The position numbers and the translations under genes are program-made. The notes under the pieces are model-generated. The model saw only the letters and a list, made by a program, of their open reading frames with translations, had not been told where the DNA came from and searched no databases. Below are positions 36,085-44,445 of a stretch of DNA of 64,000 nt, one piece after another. This stretch comes from Vibrio sp. ES.051 (GTDB taxonomy: Bacteria > Pseudomonadota > Gammaproteobacteria > Enterobacterales > Vibrionaceae), in the NCBI RefSeq assembly GCF_002563795.1, contig NZ_PDJL01000002.1:61875-125874 (forward strand), written 5' to 3'. Position 1 is the stretch's first letter; each line of letters begins with the position of its first letter.

Positions 36085-37341
36085 ATGCCAATAGCCTTTG
36101 AATATCCTATCCCAAAACATTGGCAGGACTTTGAACGCATGCTCCAGGACTTGTATCCTGAGATGTACATGTACGGTAGCCCTGGGCAGAATCAAGACGG
36201 TATTGACTTGGTATCTAATGATCAGACACGTGTAATACAAGCTAAAAAACGTGGCTTAGGTGTCGAGCCACTCACAGTGAATGATCTTTCTACATGGATT
36301 GAGCGTGGGAAGGACTTTTATAAACATGTTACTTTTGAACGTTTTATCATAGCGACTACACAAAAAACCGACAAGCACCTACAAATAGCTTTATTTGAAC
36401 AACTAGAGCTTAGAGATGATATCCCATTCAAAGTTGAAATACTGTTCTGGGACAGAATTGAGGAGCTCTTCATTCTCCGCCCTGAACTGATACGTAAATA
36501 TTACCTAACTGAACTTTATGATCCCAAGATGATTGATTTGTTGAAAACGGGCTCATTAGACACATACATCCAAACAACATTGTTAAGTACGCTTGTTTGC
36601 CGTGATACAGGTAAGCCTTGGCCCAGCATCGATTCACTTGTGAATGAGCTCCCAAGTCGCATCCATACTGGTTATGGGCATGAATTAAACTTAGAAACGT
36701 TAAAAGAAGACTATCTGCCGTTTAAGACATGGTGTCAGCGTATTCTTATCGATGCTAAGGGAGTCGAAAAATTCATCAATCAAGATTTTGATCAGGTGGA
36801 ACTCTTACCTATCCAATGGGCATCTACATATATATCCACTCTGCGAGATACAGATCTGGTAGCAGTGCTTGAAACGGAATTAGCATTGTTGAACTGGATT
36901 AGGAAAATGAAATCGTTGATTAATCAAATTGATAAGCTTCAGGGGCCATTTTCTGATCATGATTTTGCTAATGCTTGTGATGAAGCGCGAGGTTCACTGA
37001 AAATATTAACCGATTGTATAGCAGATAATGCTGAAGCTTTGAGTGCTTACCAGTCCCTAAAATTGAATATGGATCTACGTGGTATTCCGGAATATAGCGA
37101 CATTAACCCCATAAGTAATGCAAGGCTTTTTGGCTATTATGGGTATGAATTACAAAGTAGCGGTACAGGTAGCTCTGGCGCTCATATCACTCTATATTGT
37201 GAGCCGCTTAAACAGTTAGGACTAAACACATGGGTGATACTTGAAGGAACACAGCAAAGGCATAACCTTCGATCTGGAAAGCAGTATCGCAGACCATTAC
37301 CTAGTCATACCAAGATACGGACTTGGAAATTATCACATTAA
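36085..37341 (+). CDS. Putative restriction endonuclease-like protein (Mrr-type fold)
   Basis: A 418-residue protein. Its first 150 residues look like an Mrr-like PD-(D/E)XK nuclease: W13-QDFE17, then GSPGQNQDGID41, then VIQAK54, then FERFIIATTQKTDKHLQ and ILFWDRIEELFIL. E17, D41, Q52 and K54 fit the E...D...QxK site of this fold. The remaining 270 residues show no named domain. It may be paired with the ATPase gene that starts 230 bases downstream on the same strand. A TATAAT at 35963-35968 with TTTTGA 17 bases upstream is a possible promoter. Substrate and role are unknown; defence is inferred from fold and island context. Confidence 0.68.
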   Translation: MPIAFEYPIPKHWQDFERMLQDLYPEMYMYGSPGQNQDGIDLVSNDQTRVIQAKKRGLGVEPLTVNDLSTWIERGKDFYKHVTFERFIIATTQKTDKHLQIALFEQLELRDDIPFKVEILFWDRIEELFILRPELIRKYYLTELYDPKMIDLLKTGSLDTYIQTTLLSTLVCRDTGKPWPSIDSLVNELPSRIHTGYGHELNLETLKEDYLPFKTWCQRILIDAKGVEKFINQDFDQVELLPIQWASTYISTLRDTDLVAVLETELALLNWIRKMKSLINQIDKLQGPFSDHDFANACDEARGSLKILTDCIADNAEALSAYQSLKLNMDLRGIPEYSDINPISNARLFGYYGYELQSSGTGSSGAHITLYCEPLKQLGLNTWVILEGTQQRHNLRSGKQYRRPLPSHTKIRTWKLSH

Positions 37342-37358
37342 ATGATGTTGTCGTAATT

Positions 37359-37390
37359 TTGGGGGACGTTCCCCCAAGAAGGGGGGGGGG
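37359..37390. other. Hairpin and G10 tract between the two putative defence genes
   Basis: TTGGGGGA (37359-37366) and TCCCCCAA (37370-37377) form a perfect 8-base stem with a three-base loop, followed by a run of ten G (37381-37390). The stem may terminate the upstream gene or attenuate read-through. A G10 run is unusual in such AT-rich sequence and could slip during replication. Confidence 0.5.
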
Positions 37391-37572
37391 AGCAATACAC
37401 CAAAACTTATGAAATAGGAGTACACAAGGCTACTTACCGAGATGTGTTCCTGTTTGAGTTACTACCCCCCTTGGTCTAAGTAAGAGGCAATATTTTGATA
37501 TCTAATTAGGTTTTAAAATCTAACAAGTGCTAGATTATGCCCAGAATCTCATATAATCGGAAAACATACATC

Positions 37573-39561
37573 ATGGCCACTCGGATGTTAAAAGTTGAAG
37601 TCGAGAGTGACTTCTTAAGTAAAGTATCAAATGCCTCATCTTATGTTGCCATATCTGAGCTTATATGGAACGCACTAGACGCTGATGCAAACAAAGTCAC
37701 TGTTAAGCTGAACGAAGACACTCTGTATGGGGGATTAACCAATATCGAAATCACGGACGATGGATTCGGTATCACTGATGACATCGCTAATAAGCACTTC
37801 AGTAAGCTCGGTGGTTCATGGAAAAAATTCAAGCATAAGACTGACTCTGGACGCTTCTTACATGGTCAGGAAGGGCAAGGACGATTTAAACCTTTTTCTC
37901 TAGGGAAAGTGATTGATTGGGAAACGGTATATTCTGATGAACAAGAAAGTGCTTTAAAAACTTTTAAGATTACCGGGATGGCCGATGATATTGGTAATTT
38001 TAGAGTTACCGATTCCGAACACACAAAAAGTAAGCAGTGCGGTACAACTGTTCGCATCTCAGAGTTAAGTAAGAAAGGTCTCACTGTCTCTGAAAAGGGG
38101 CTTTCTAATTATGTATCCTGTGCATTTGCTATTTACTTATCCAAGTACCCTGATGTTCAACTATATGTAAATGATATCAAGATCGATCCTGCTGAACAGA
38201 TTCTACATCAAGAAACACTTGAACTTGATCCAGTAATATTTGAAGGGGAATCTTTTAACTACTCTCTGAGAGTTATTGAGTGGAAATGTGATACTAAAAA
38301 TGAGCTTCATTTTTGCGATTCAAATGGCTTCCCTTTACATTCTCATGATAAACCGATCAGAGGTACTGGTGAATTCGAATTTACAGCGTATTTAGTATCT
38401 GAACATATTAGTAAGCTATCTTCTAAAGGAGTTCTTGAATTAGGCAGCCTAGAGCCTTCTTTATCGGCACCTCTGCAAGATGCTATTGATAAGCTAAAGC
38501 ATCATTTATTCCTTCGTAAGTTAGCCAAATCAGCCAATATCATTCAAAAATGGAAAGATGAAGAAATATACCCTTATGAAGGAAGATACAATGATGCGAT
38601 AGATGAAGTCGAGAGACAAATGTTCGATGTTCTAGCTGTAAATATTAGTCAAGAGTTACCCGAGTTTGAAAAGGCTCCAGTTAAAGTAAAACGTCTTCAA
38701 TTTCGGTTACTCAAGCAGATAGTGTCTTCAAACCCTAATGACCTACAGGTCATTTTTGAAGAAGTTCTGAGCTTGTCGTTAAAGAAGCAAAAAGAACTTG
38801 CCGAGCTGCTTGAAGATATCAGCCTTACATCGATAATTAATGCTTCTAAAACTATATCTGATCGATTGAAGTTTATCGTTGGCTTAGAGCACATCATCTT
38901 TGACCCTGAAAAGAAAAAGGTCCTTAAGGAACGCTGTCAACTACACAAGATTCTTGCAGAGAATACTTGGGTATTTGGTGATGCGTTTACAATGTCTGTA
39001 AATGATCAATCTCTTACTGAAGTTCTTAAGAAGCACCTAAAATCTATGAAAGTAGACTTGATACCAGATGAGCCTGTAACGAGGGTAGACAAATCAAGAG
39101 GAATTGTTGACTTGATGCTTACTCAATCGGTCCCCCAAAACCATGCGGATCAATTAGAGCACCTGGTGATTGAGCTAAAAGCTCCTAAGGTTCCTATTGG
39201 ACCTAAAGAGATACAGCAGATTGAATCTTATGCATTTGCTGTTGCAAGTGATGAGAGGTTTAACAAGTTGGATGTAAAGTGGAACTTTTGGATTGTTTCA
39301 AACGATACAACTGAGTATACCGATCATAAACTAAAAGCAGATAAAACGGGACAAGGTATTATTCATCAGACAGATAACATGGTTATTCAAGTTAAAACAT
39401 GGGGGCAACTAATTAAAGAATGCAAACATAGACTAGAGTTCGTTCGTTCTCATTTGGATCTCGATGTTACTACAACCGAAGGGCTACAATTTTTAAAGGC
39501 TCACTATGCTGATTTTACTAAGGATGTCATCTTTGAAGATGAACTCGTTTCCGAGCATTAA
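37573..39561 (+). CDS. GHKL ATPase fused to a Shedu-like PD-(D/E)XK nuclease domain
   Basis: A 662-residue protein. The N terminus is a GHKL (HSP90/MutL-type) ATPase: N-box E29-L-x-x-N33-A-x-D36-A, G1 box DDGFGI (62-67) and a lid GQEGQGRFKPF (99-109). The middle is helical with low similarity to anything I know. The C terminus has LHKILAENTWVFGDAF (457-472), typical of Shedu/DUF4263-type proteins, and a nuclease site D513 (GIVDLML) with E534-x-K536 (IELKAP). The combination suggests ATP-driven clamp or switch control of a nuclease. ATG 37573 is chosen because the protein motif begins there; 37537 is possible. Confidence 0.72.
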   Translation: MATRMLKVEVESDFLSKVSNASSYVAISELIWNALDADANKVTVKLNEDTLYGGLTNIEITDDGFGITDDIANKHFSKLGGSWKKFKHKTDSGRFLHGQEGQGRFKPFSLGKVIDWETVYSDEQESALKTFKITGMADDIGNFRVTDSEHTKSKQCGTTVRISELSKKGLTVSEKGLSNYVSCAFAIYLSKYPDVQLYVNDIKIDPAEQILHQETLELDPVIFEGESFNYSLRVIEWKCDTKNELHFCDSNGFPLHSHDKPIRGTGEFEFTAYLVSEHISKLSSKGVLELGSLEPSLSAPLQDAIDKLKHHLFLRKLAKSANIIQKWKDEEIYPYEGRYNDAIDEVERQMFDVLAVNISQELPEFEKAPVKVKRLQFRLLKQIVSSNPNDLQVIFEEVLSLSLKKQKELAELLEDISLTSIINASKTISDRLKFIVGLEHIIFDPEKKKVLKERCQLHKILAENTWVFGDAFTMSVNDQSLTEVLKKHLKSMKVDLIPDEPVTRVDKSRGIVDLMLTQSVPQNHADQLEHLVIELKAPKVPIGPKEIQQIESYAFAVASDERFNKLDVKWNFWIVSNDTTEYTDHKLKADKTGQGIIHQTDNMVIQVKTWGQLIKECKHRLEFVRSHLDLDVTTTEGLQFLKAHYADFTKDVIFEDELVSEH

Positions 39562-39593
39562 GTAAAAAATGAACCAATAAAAGAAGAATATGC

Positions 39594-39632
39594 ACAGACA
39601 TAGTGTAAGCGTTATGCTTACACTATGTCTGT
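39594..39632. repeat. Perfect 17-base inverted repeat
   Basis: Arms ACAGACATAGTGTAAGC and its exact complement enclose GTTAT. It lies between the convergent ATPase and recombinase genes and lacks a T-run. A bidirectional terminator is the simplest reading; a recombination site for the adjacent recombinase is an alternative. Confidence 0.7.
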
Positions 39633-39688
39633 ATCACTTTGCTGAAGCTTAATTTTCATCATCTATCTACACGGTATTGATTCTGTAT

Positions 39689-40249
39689 TCATAACACTAA
39701 CTCCCTAAAGTCATTATCAATGTCATCTTGTGTCACACCTATGTAGCGCAGCGTTACGCCTTCTGAACTGTGGCGTAGCATTCGCATTACTCGTGCAATA
39801 TCTTTGGTGCTTTTGTACAAGTGGTAGCCTCGGGTCTTTCGCATCGAGTGAGTCCCAAGTGGAAAACTAATCTCTTCACCAATCGATGAGAACGCTTGGC
39901 TAACAGCCCGACGACTCAATGGGTTGGCAGCTTTGTTTATTGCTTGCTGGTTTCGGTAAGACTGAAATAGGTAAATGTGGTGTGGATTCTCCTTTTTAAT
40001 ACGGTGGATGATTTCTAAGCTTCTCGGGTTTAGTGCTATCTGGGCTACTTTGCCCGTTTTAGATTCACGGATGGTTAAACGGTCTTCTTCAATGTCACTG
40101 AACTTAATCGCCAACAAATCAGAAATCCGTAAAGCGAGATTGATTCCAACATTCCAGATGTTTGACATTTGTTTACTATGCCGTATTTCTAATAAGTGAC
40201 CGATGAGCTGGATTGTGTCACGGTTTTTCACCGCTTGAACTTCTGCCAT
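39689..40249 (-). CDS. Catalytic-only tyrosine recombinase
   Basis: A 186-residue tyrosine recombinase holding only the catalytic domain: Arg41 (LALRISDLL), Lys64 (ESKTGK), His134-x-x-Arg137 (THSMRKTRGY), His160 (LRHSS) and nucleophile Tyr169 (LRYIGVT). It lacks the N-terminal core-binding domain, like FimB/FimE-sized enzymes, so it may act on a local site rather than the island ends. The gene is separated from the DUF2787/RadC unit upstream by a hairpin. It could be part of an older element nested in the island. Confidence 0.85.
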   Translation of the reverse strand: MAEVQAVKNRDTIQLIGHLLEIRHSKQMSNIWNVGINLALRISDLLAIKFSDIEEDRLTIRESKTGKVAQIALNPRSLEIIHRIKKENPHHIYLFQSYRNQQAINKAANPLSRRAVSQAFSSIGEEISFPLGTHSMRKTRGYHLYKSTKDIARVMRMLRHSSEGVTLRYIGVTQDDIDNDFRELVL

Positions 40250-40337
40250 AACGCAGCTTCCTTTTTTCGATGAAAATGATGATTAGAGGAACTTCAAAGC
40301 AAGCCTGAAACGAAAAGCCTTGTTCCATAAGGGATGG

Positions 40338-40368
40338 CAAGTTCCCAAATTGCTAAAATGGGAACTTG
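40338..40368. terminator. Hairpin between the DUF2787 and recombinase genes
   Basis: Arms CAAGTTCCCA and TGGGAACTTG (10 perfect pairs) with an 11-base loop. On the minus strand it can end the radC-DUF2787 transcript. There is no clear T-run. Confidence 0.6.
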
Positions 40369-40376
40369 GATGCTTT

Positions 40377-40820
40377 TCAGCTCTTAGTGACTTTGATTTG
40401 GTCAAACACACCATCAGATAAATACTCCAAAAAGTTACTTTCCCACGTTCGATAGAAAGATTTCACTTCTCGATGTGCTAGAGCGCAAGGCGCTAAAAAC
40501 ATCTGCCTGAATATGTTGCTCTCAATATTGAAATCAAGCTCGATGGCTAGCTCTGGATAGACACCTCCAGAATAGGCAAAGTCGGTGATGTAACAGAGTC
40601 GCCACTTATCACCTTCATTGCGAATCATGATTTCTACTGGATGATACCCACCAGCTTCAGCGTTATAGCTTGTGTCACGAAAGTTAATGGTTAACGTATC
40701 TGAATAGTAATCAAGACTCGCCTCCTGAACCTGCTTAGTGATTGCGTTGTGAAAGCGAGTAGAGATAGGCAGTACACAAGGGTGAAACTGCATCGTTTGA
40801 ATTTTGGTTGCGGCTGGCAT
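40377..40820 (-). CDS. DUF2787 family protein
   Basis: A 147-residue protein of the DUF2787 family: LTINFRDTSYNAEAGGYHPVEIMIRN, then WRLCYITDFAYSGGVYPELAIELDF. It is a diverged tandem copy of the next gene (YHPVEI / FHPVEI; DFAYSGG / SFAYPDE), about 10 bases downstream of it. Function is unknown; the pair often accompanies RadC-like genes in Vibrio islands. Probably cotranscribed with radC. Confidence 0.82.
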   Translation of the reverse strand: MPAATKIQTMQFHPCVLPISTRFHNAITKQVQEASLDYYSDTLTINFRDTSYNAEAGGYHPVEIMIRNEGDKWRLCYITDFAYSGGVYPELAIELDFNIESNIFRQMFLAPCALAHREVKSFYRTWESNFLEYLSDGVFDQIKVTKS

Positions 40821-40830
40821 GGTATGCCTC

Positions 40831-41295
40831 CTAGGTTAGTGGTGATGCGATGGATGATTCAGTGGGCGTCTCGACATTGACGAGTGCTGCTTGGATACCG
40901 TCAAAGGAGCCTTGTTGAATTTGCTTGAGGAAAGACCGTTCATAGCTTTCATACAGACTGGTTACTTGTGGCTGGTGGAGCTCGCAACGTTCAATGTCTG
41001 GTTTATAGAACCACCCACGCAGAAAATTGAAGTAGAGCTCGACCTCCAGCTTTTTGGTTTGCTCATCTGGGTAAGCAAAGCTAGTCACAAAGACGATGCT
41101 CCAATGAGTGTTGTCTGATTGGTTTGTTACTCGATTGAGTTGGATCTCTACGGGGTGAAAACCACTACGATCTTCGTAGTAGCTCGATACTCGAAAGTTA
41201 AGGGCGATCCGTGATGCAAAGGTAGGGACATCTAATTGCTCAGTAAGAGCATTGAGGTATTCGACTAGCAGTCGATGCGGTGTGGTTTGGCTCAT
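40831..41295 (-). CDS. DUF2787 family protein
   Basis: A 154-residue DUF2787 protein: SRIALNFRVSSYYEDRSGFHPVEIQLNR, then WSIVFVTSFAYPDEQTKKLEVELYF. It overlaps the radC stop by four bases, so it is translationally coupled to radC. It and the downstream copy appear to be a tandem duplication that has since diverged. Function is unknown. Confidence 0.84.
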   Translation of the reverse strand: MSQTTPHRLLVEYLNALTEQLDVPTFASRIALNFRVSSYYEDRSGFHPVEIQLNRVTNQSDNTHWSIVFVTSFAYPDEQTKKLEVELYFNFLRGWFYKPDIERCELHQPQVTSLYESYERSFLKQIQQGSFDGIQAALVNVETPTESSIASPLT

Positions 41296-41759
41296 AACAA
41301 ACCTCGCTCAGCAAAGGACACGCATTGCTCACCGACCACAACGTGATCTAATACTCGAATATCAATTAGTGCCAATGCATCGGAAAGACGTTGAGTAATT
41401 CTACGGTCAGCTTGTGATGGCTCAGGCAAGCCAGATGGATGATTATGACCAAAGATAACCGCTGCCGAGTTCAGCATTAATCCTTCCTTGACGACTTCCC
41501 TTGGATAGACGCTAGCAGCATCAATGGTGCCAAAGAACATCTCCTTGTATTCAATCAGTTGGTTTTGATTATCAAGAAACATCACGGCAAACACTTCTCT
41601 GTCGTAATGCGCAAGTTTCATCTGTAGGTATTGCTTAGTGTTTTCTGGGCTGGTGAATGAGCCAGCCCGAGAATACTTGGCCGCGAGCAGAGTCGCTGCG
41701 GTCTCTAGGATTTGACGAAGCTCTGTAGGCTCGTTTGGCGTGTAATGATTTGAATGCAT
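41292..41759 (-). CDS. RadC-like JAB/MPN metalloprotease-fold protein
   Basis: A 155-residue JAB/MPN domain protein of the RadC (YeeS/YkfG) group found in islands and prophages. The JAMM motif is seen as FGHNHPSG with His105 and His107, then Ser115 and Asp118 (SQADRR). Despite the name RadC, a repair role is not established; a link to methylated or single-stranded DNA handling in mobile elements is suspected. ATG 41759 has a good ribosome site (AAGGAAAGTAC); an open extension to 41849 lacks one. It heads the radC-DUF2787-DUF2787 unit. Confidence 0.88.
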   Translation of the reverse strand: MHSNHYTPNEPTELRQILETAATLLAAKYSRAGSFTSPENTKQYLQMKLAHYDREVFAVMFLDNQNQLIEYKEMFFGTIDAASVYPREVVKEGLMLNSAAVIFGHNHPSGLPEPSQADRRITQRLSDALALIDIRVLDHVVVGEQCVSFAERGLL

Positions 41760-41869
41760 GTACTTTCCTTCTTGTGCATTAAAGGTATGTGCATCCAAGT
41801 AATATGTGGCTAAAAAATAATGGAATCCTTCCCCATAGAAGCAGCCCAATCACGCTGGGCCGCTTTAGG

Positions 41870-41974
41870 TTATGGTCGCTGTTTATCTTGTCGTTTGGCC
41901 CAGTTGTAACCACTCACTACGCCATAGATGAACAACTCGATTAGTGTCTTAGTAGGTTGGTGGGGATTCACCAT
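41870..41974 (-). CDS. Small ORF, 34 residues
   Basis: A minus-strand ORF (MVNPHQPTKTLIELFIYG, then VVSGYNWAKRQDKQRP). AAGGAGG lies four bases before the ATG and within the end of the upstream small ORF, so the two are probably translationally coupled. One amphipathic or hydrophobic segment is present. No family is recognised. Signals are good but conservation is unknown. Confidence 0.5.
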   Translation of the reverse strand: MVNPHQPTKTLIELFIYGVVSGYNWAKRQDKQRP

Positions 41975-42041
41975 CCGCCTCCTTGTTGATGTGGTACAAG
42001 CCTACGCCAACGATAAAGCCAGCAATGAACACAAACGGCAT
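41949..42041 (-). CDS. Small membrane ORF, 30 residues
   Basis: A minus-strand ORF of 30 residues (MPFVFIAGFIVGVGLYHINK, then EADGESPPTY) with one membrane segment. AGGAGG lies six bases before the ATG. It overlaps the next small ORF by 26 bases in another frame. The pair lies between the RadC gene and the divergent alpA-like gene and is likely part of the radC transcript. Confidence 0.52.
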   Translation of the reverse strand: MPFVFIAGFIVGVGLYHINKEADGESPPTY

Positions 42042-42215
42042 AAGTGCCTCCTGCTCTGTTTGATTTAAGAAAAGTGCATAAATGAAAGCCTGCGATTAGC
42101 TGGCTTCAGAAAGGTAATGTGTGGTTGAAAAAAGTTGGAGTATGGTGATTTACGCAGTGGAGTAATTAAATGCACATTCTCGTTATCTCATGAGTTGAAC
42201 TAACCGGAATTCATC

Positions 42216-42404
42216 ATGAGATTAATCAAACTAAAAGAAGTAATGACTTTAACCAGCCTTGCACGTTCTACTATCTACAAGTACATGAGCGAAGGGCAAT
42301 TTCCTAAAGCAGTGTCACTAGGTTGTCGTTCAGTGGCATGGGTAGAAGAAGAGGTGACAGATTGGGTATTGGAGCGTATTGGTGAGCGTGATAACGCTGA
42401 TTGA
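42216..42404 (+). CDS. AlpA-family excisionase/regulator
   Basis: A 62-residue MerR-like winged-helix protein of the AlpA family (LKEVMTLTSLARSTIYKYMS near residue 6, then GQFPKAVSLGCRSVAWVEEEV). AlpA-type proteins activate or direct excision of CP4-57/P4-like islands by working with the integrase. Here it could promote excision of this island. It is divergent from the radC unit. The following 280 bases to the AraC gene show no gene that I can support. Confidence 0.87.
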   Translation: MRLIKLKEVMTLTSLARSTIYKYMSEGQFPKAVSLGCRSVAWVEEEVTDWVLERIGERDNAD

Positions 42405-42686
42405 CAGATAATGGATGGAAGCTATTACAGCTTCCTTCTATGCCATGTTGTTTCTAACAAACTTTTGCCCCTTTACGTGTTATCGCAAACACTCTGTGCG
42501 AATCGTTGCACTGAGTTTTGTCTTACTATTCCTAATAGTAATCTGTCGAGCGGAAATGCTCATTAGTGCTAAAACGATCAGTAGTAGGTCAATTTCTTAC
42601 AATTATTTCTGTTGTTGATTGGATATGTTGAAAAGTTAAGGCTTTGAGTTGAAGATGCTATCCAACCAACTATCAGAACTGTAAAA

Positions 42687-43529
42687 ATGGCAGCTAAGAA
42701 AAGTAACATAATCGAATCAGCAAATTATCTTCGCCATCAAGAGCTTGGTGGAATTGAAATGCTTGATGCTAACTATCACAAGCAGTGTTTTTCTCGCCAT
42801 AGTCATGAAGGATACACTTTCGGCATTATTGAAAAAGGAGCGCAAAAATTCTTCAGAACAGGGGCTAATAACGTAGCGCCTACTGGAAGTATTATCTTGA
42901 TAAACGCTGATGATATCCACAACGGTGAGGCTAATACAGAAGAAGGCTGGGCATACAAAGCTCTCTATCCTCTGCCTGAACAATTCGAGCAAATCAGTCG
43001 GGAAATTGGTGGAAATAATACGCTTTCTCCATACTTTCCTGATGCTGTGATCCATGATGAAGAACTTGCAGCGCAGTTCCGTTTGGTCTATCAAGTTTTG
43101 ATAGAGTCAGATAATAAACTGCTCAGAGAGTCTCTTCTCTACTCATTGCTTGTCAAACTGATGGCAAAGCATGGAAAAAGCAGAATTAATTTTGGCGTAG
43201 ACAAGACGGCGAGTAAGCAAGTTACCATTGTAAAAGATTTTCTGGACGACCTTCCTGATGCGAATGTCTCTCTTAATGAGCTTGCGCAGTTAGTGTCATT
43301 AAACCCTTACTACCTTGTTCGTCTGTTTAAAAAGGAGTTTGGATTACCTCCTCATGCTTATCAGATTCAGTCACGTCTACGTTACGCTACCAGACTGATA
43401 AAAGAGGGTAACAAGTTAGCCGATGTAGCCATTCAATGTGGTTTTCATGATCAAAGCCATTTCATCAAGCACTTCAAGAAAGCCATGGGTGTTACTCCTC
43501 GACAATACGCAAAGCACTTTCTGTCGTAG
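42687..43529 (+). CDS. AraC-family transcription regulator
   Basis: A 280-residue regulator with an N-terminal cupin-like sensor (CFSRHSHEGYTFGIIEKG, then GSIILINADDIHNGE) and a C-terminal AraC double HTH (VSLNELAQLVSLNPYYLVRLF, then LADVAIQCGFHDQSHFIKHFKK). It precedes the racemase gene by 75 bases on the same strand and probably controls it in response to a small metabolite. Similar AraC-plus-racemase pairs are known in other bacteria, but the ligand is unknown. Confidence 0.88.
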   Translation: MAAKKSNIIESANYLRHQELGGIEMLDANYHKQCFSRHSHEGYTFGIIEKGAQKFFRTGANNVAPTGSIILINADDIHNGEANTEEGWAYKALYPLPEQFEQISREIGGNNTLSPYFPDAVIHDEELAAQFRLVYQVLIESDNKLLRESLLYSLLVKLMAKHGKSRINFGVDKTASKQVTIVKDFLDDLPDANVSLNELAQLVSLNPYYLVRLFKKEFGLPPHAYQIQSRLRYATRLIKEGNKLADVAIQCGFHDQSHFIKHFKKAMGVTPRQYAKHFLS

Positions 43530-43603
43530 TCAAAAACTTACTATAATTTCCCTGTTTAATGCCATTTAATGCTATTACTCCATTCAATGTAAAAGGGTAA
43601 TAC

Positions 43604-44302
43604 ATGAAAACGATTGGCTTACTAGGTGGTATGAGCTGGGAGTCCACGCTCAGCTATTACAAATCTATTAACGAAGGTGTAAAAGAGAAACTTGGAGGCT
43701 TGAATTCCGCCAAGATTTGCATGTATAGCGTAAATTTTGAGGAAATCGAAAAGCTCCAACATTCGGGTCATTGGGACGAGACGGCTAGGATATTATCTGA
43801 TGCTGCTGTTTCTATCGAAAAAGGTGGTGCTGATTTTATCCTAATTTGCACTAACACCATGCATAAAGTAGCTCCTGAAATTGAAGCAAATATCAACATC
43901 CCGATTTTGCACATCGCGGATGCAACCGCAGAGAAACTGCTTGAAAGTGGTATTAAGAAGGTTGGACTTCTGGGCACTAATTTCACCATGGAGCAGGACT
44001 TTTATAAAGGACGACTGACGGAGAAGTTCGGTATTGAAGTTGTTGTGCCAGAGAAACATGACAGATTGAAGGTTCACGAAATTATTTATCAAGAGCTTTG
44101 CCGAGGCGAAATCAAGGATGACTCAAGAACTGTCTATACCCAAATCATCGATAAATTAAGAAATCAAGGTGCCGATGCAGTTATTCTTGGATGTACTGAA
44201 ATTGCATTGCTTGTACAGCAGCAACATACAGTTGTACCGCTGTTTGATACAACGGCCATTCATGCAGAAGCTGCTGTACGTTTAGCGACAAATAAAGATT
44301 AA
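43604..44302 (+). CDS. Aspartate/glutamate racemase family protein
   Basis: A 232-residue cofactor-independent racemase. The two catalytic Cys are Cys82 in ICTNTMHKVA and Cys197 in LGCTEIALL, with the N-terminal MKTIGLLGGMSWESTLSYYK typical of aspartate racemase-type (YgeA/RacX) enzymes. It is unlikely to duplicate MurI, which is encoded at 52113. It may make a D-amino acid for cell wall or signalling use, or detoxify one. A strong hairpin follows. Confidence 0.85.
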   Translation: MKTIGLLGGMSWESTLSYYKSINEGVKEKLGGLNSAKICMYSVNFEEIEKLQHSGHWDETARILSDAAVSIEKGGADFILICTNTMHKVAPEIEANINIPILHIADATAEKLLESGIKKVGLLGTNFTMEQDFYKGRLTEKFGIEVVVPEKHDRLKVHEIIYQELCRGEIKDDSRTVYTQIIDKLRNQGADAVILGCTEIALLVQQQHTVVPLFDTTAIHAEAAVRLATNKD

Positions 44303-44445
44303 ACAATCGCTTTAGTCTTTGAGAGTTAATCCTATATATCGGATATCAGTATGATTATTTAATTTAAAAGTCATTGACTATGGCCGCTCTCGTTGTATGG
44401 GTATTGATGTTCATTAAAGCATCTTGGGAGTAGACATACGCAATC

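Noticed and set aside
42415..42618. A 67-codon hydrophobic ORF after the AlpA-like gene.
   Set aside because: No ribosome site, Cys/Phe-rich composition typical of AT-rich noncoding DNA, and no recognised family.
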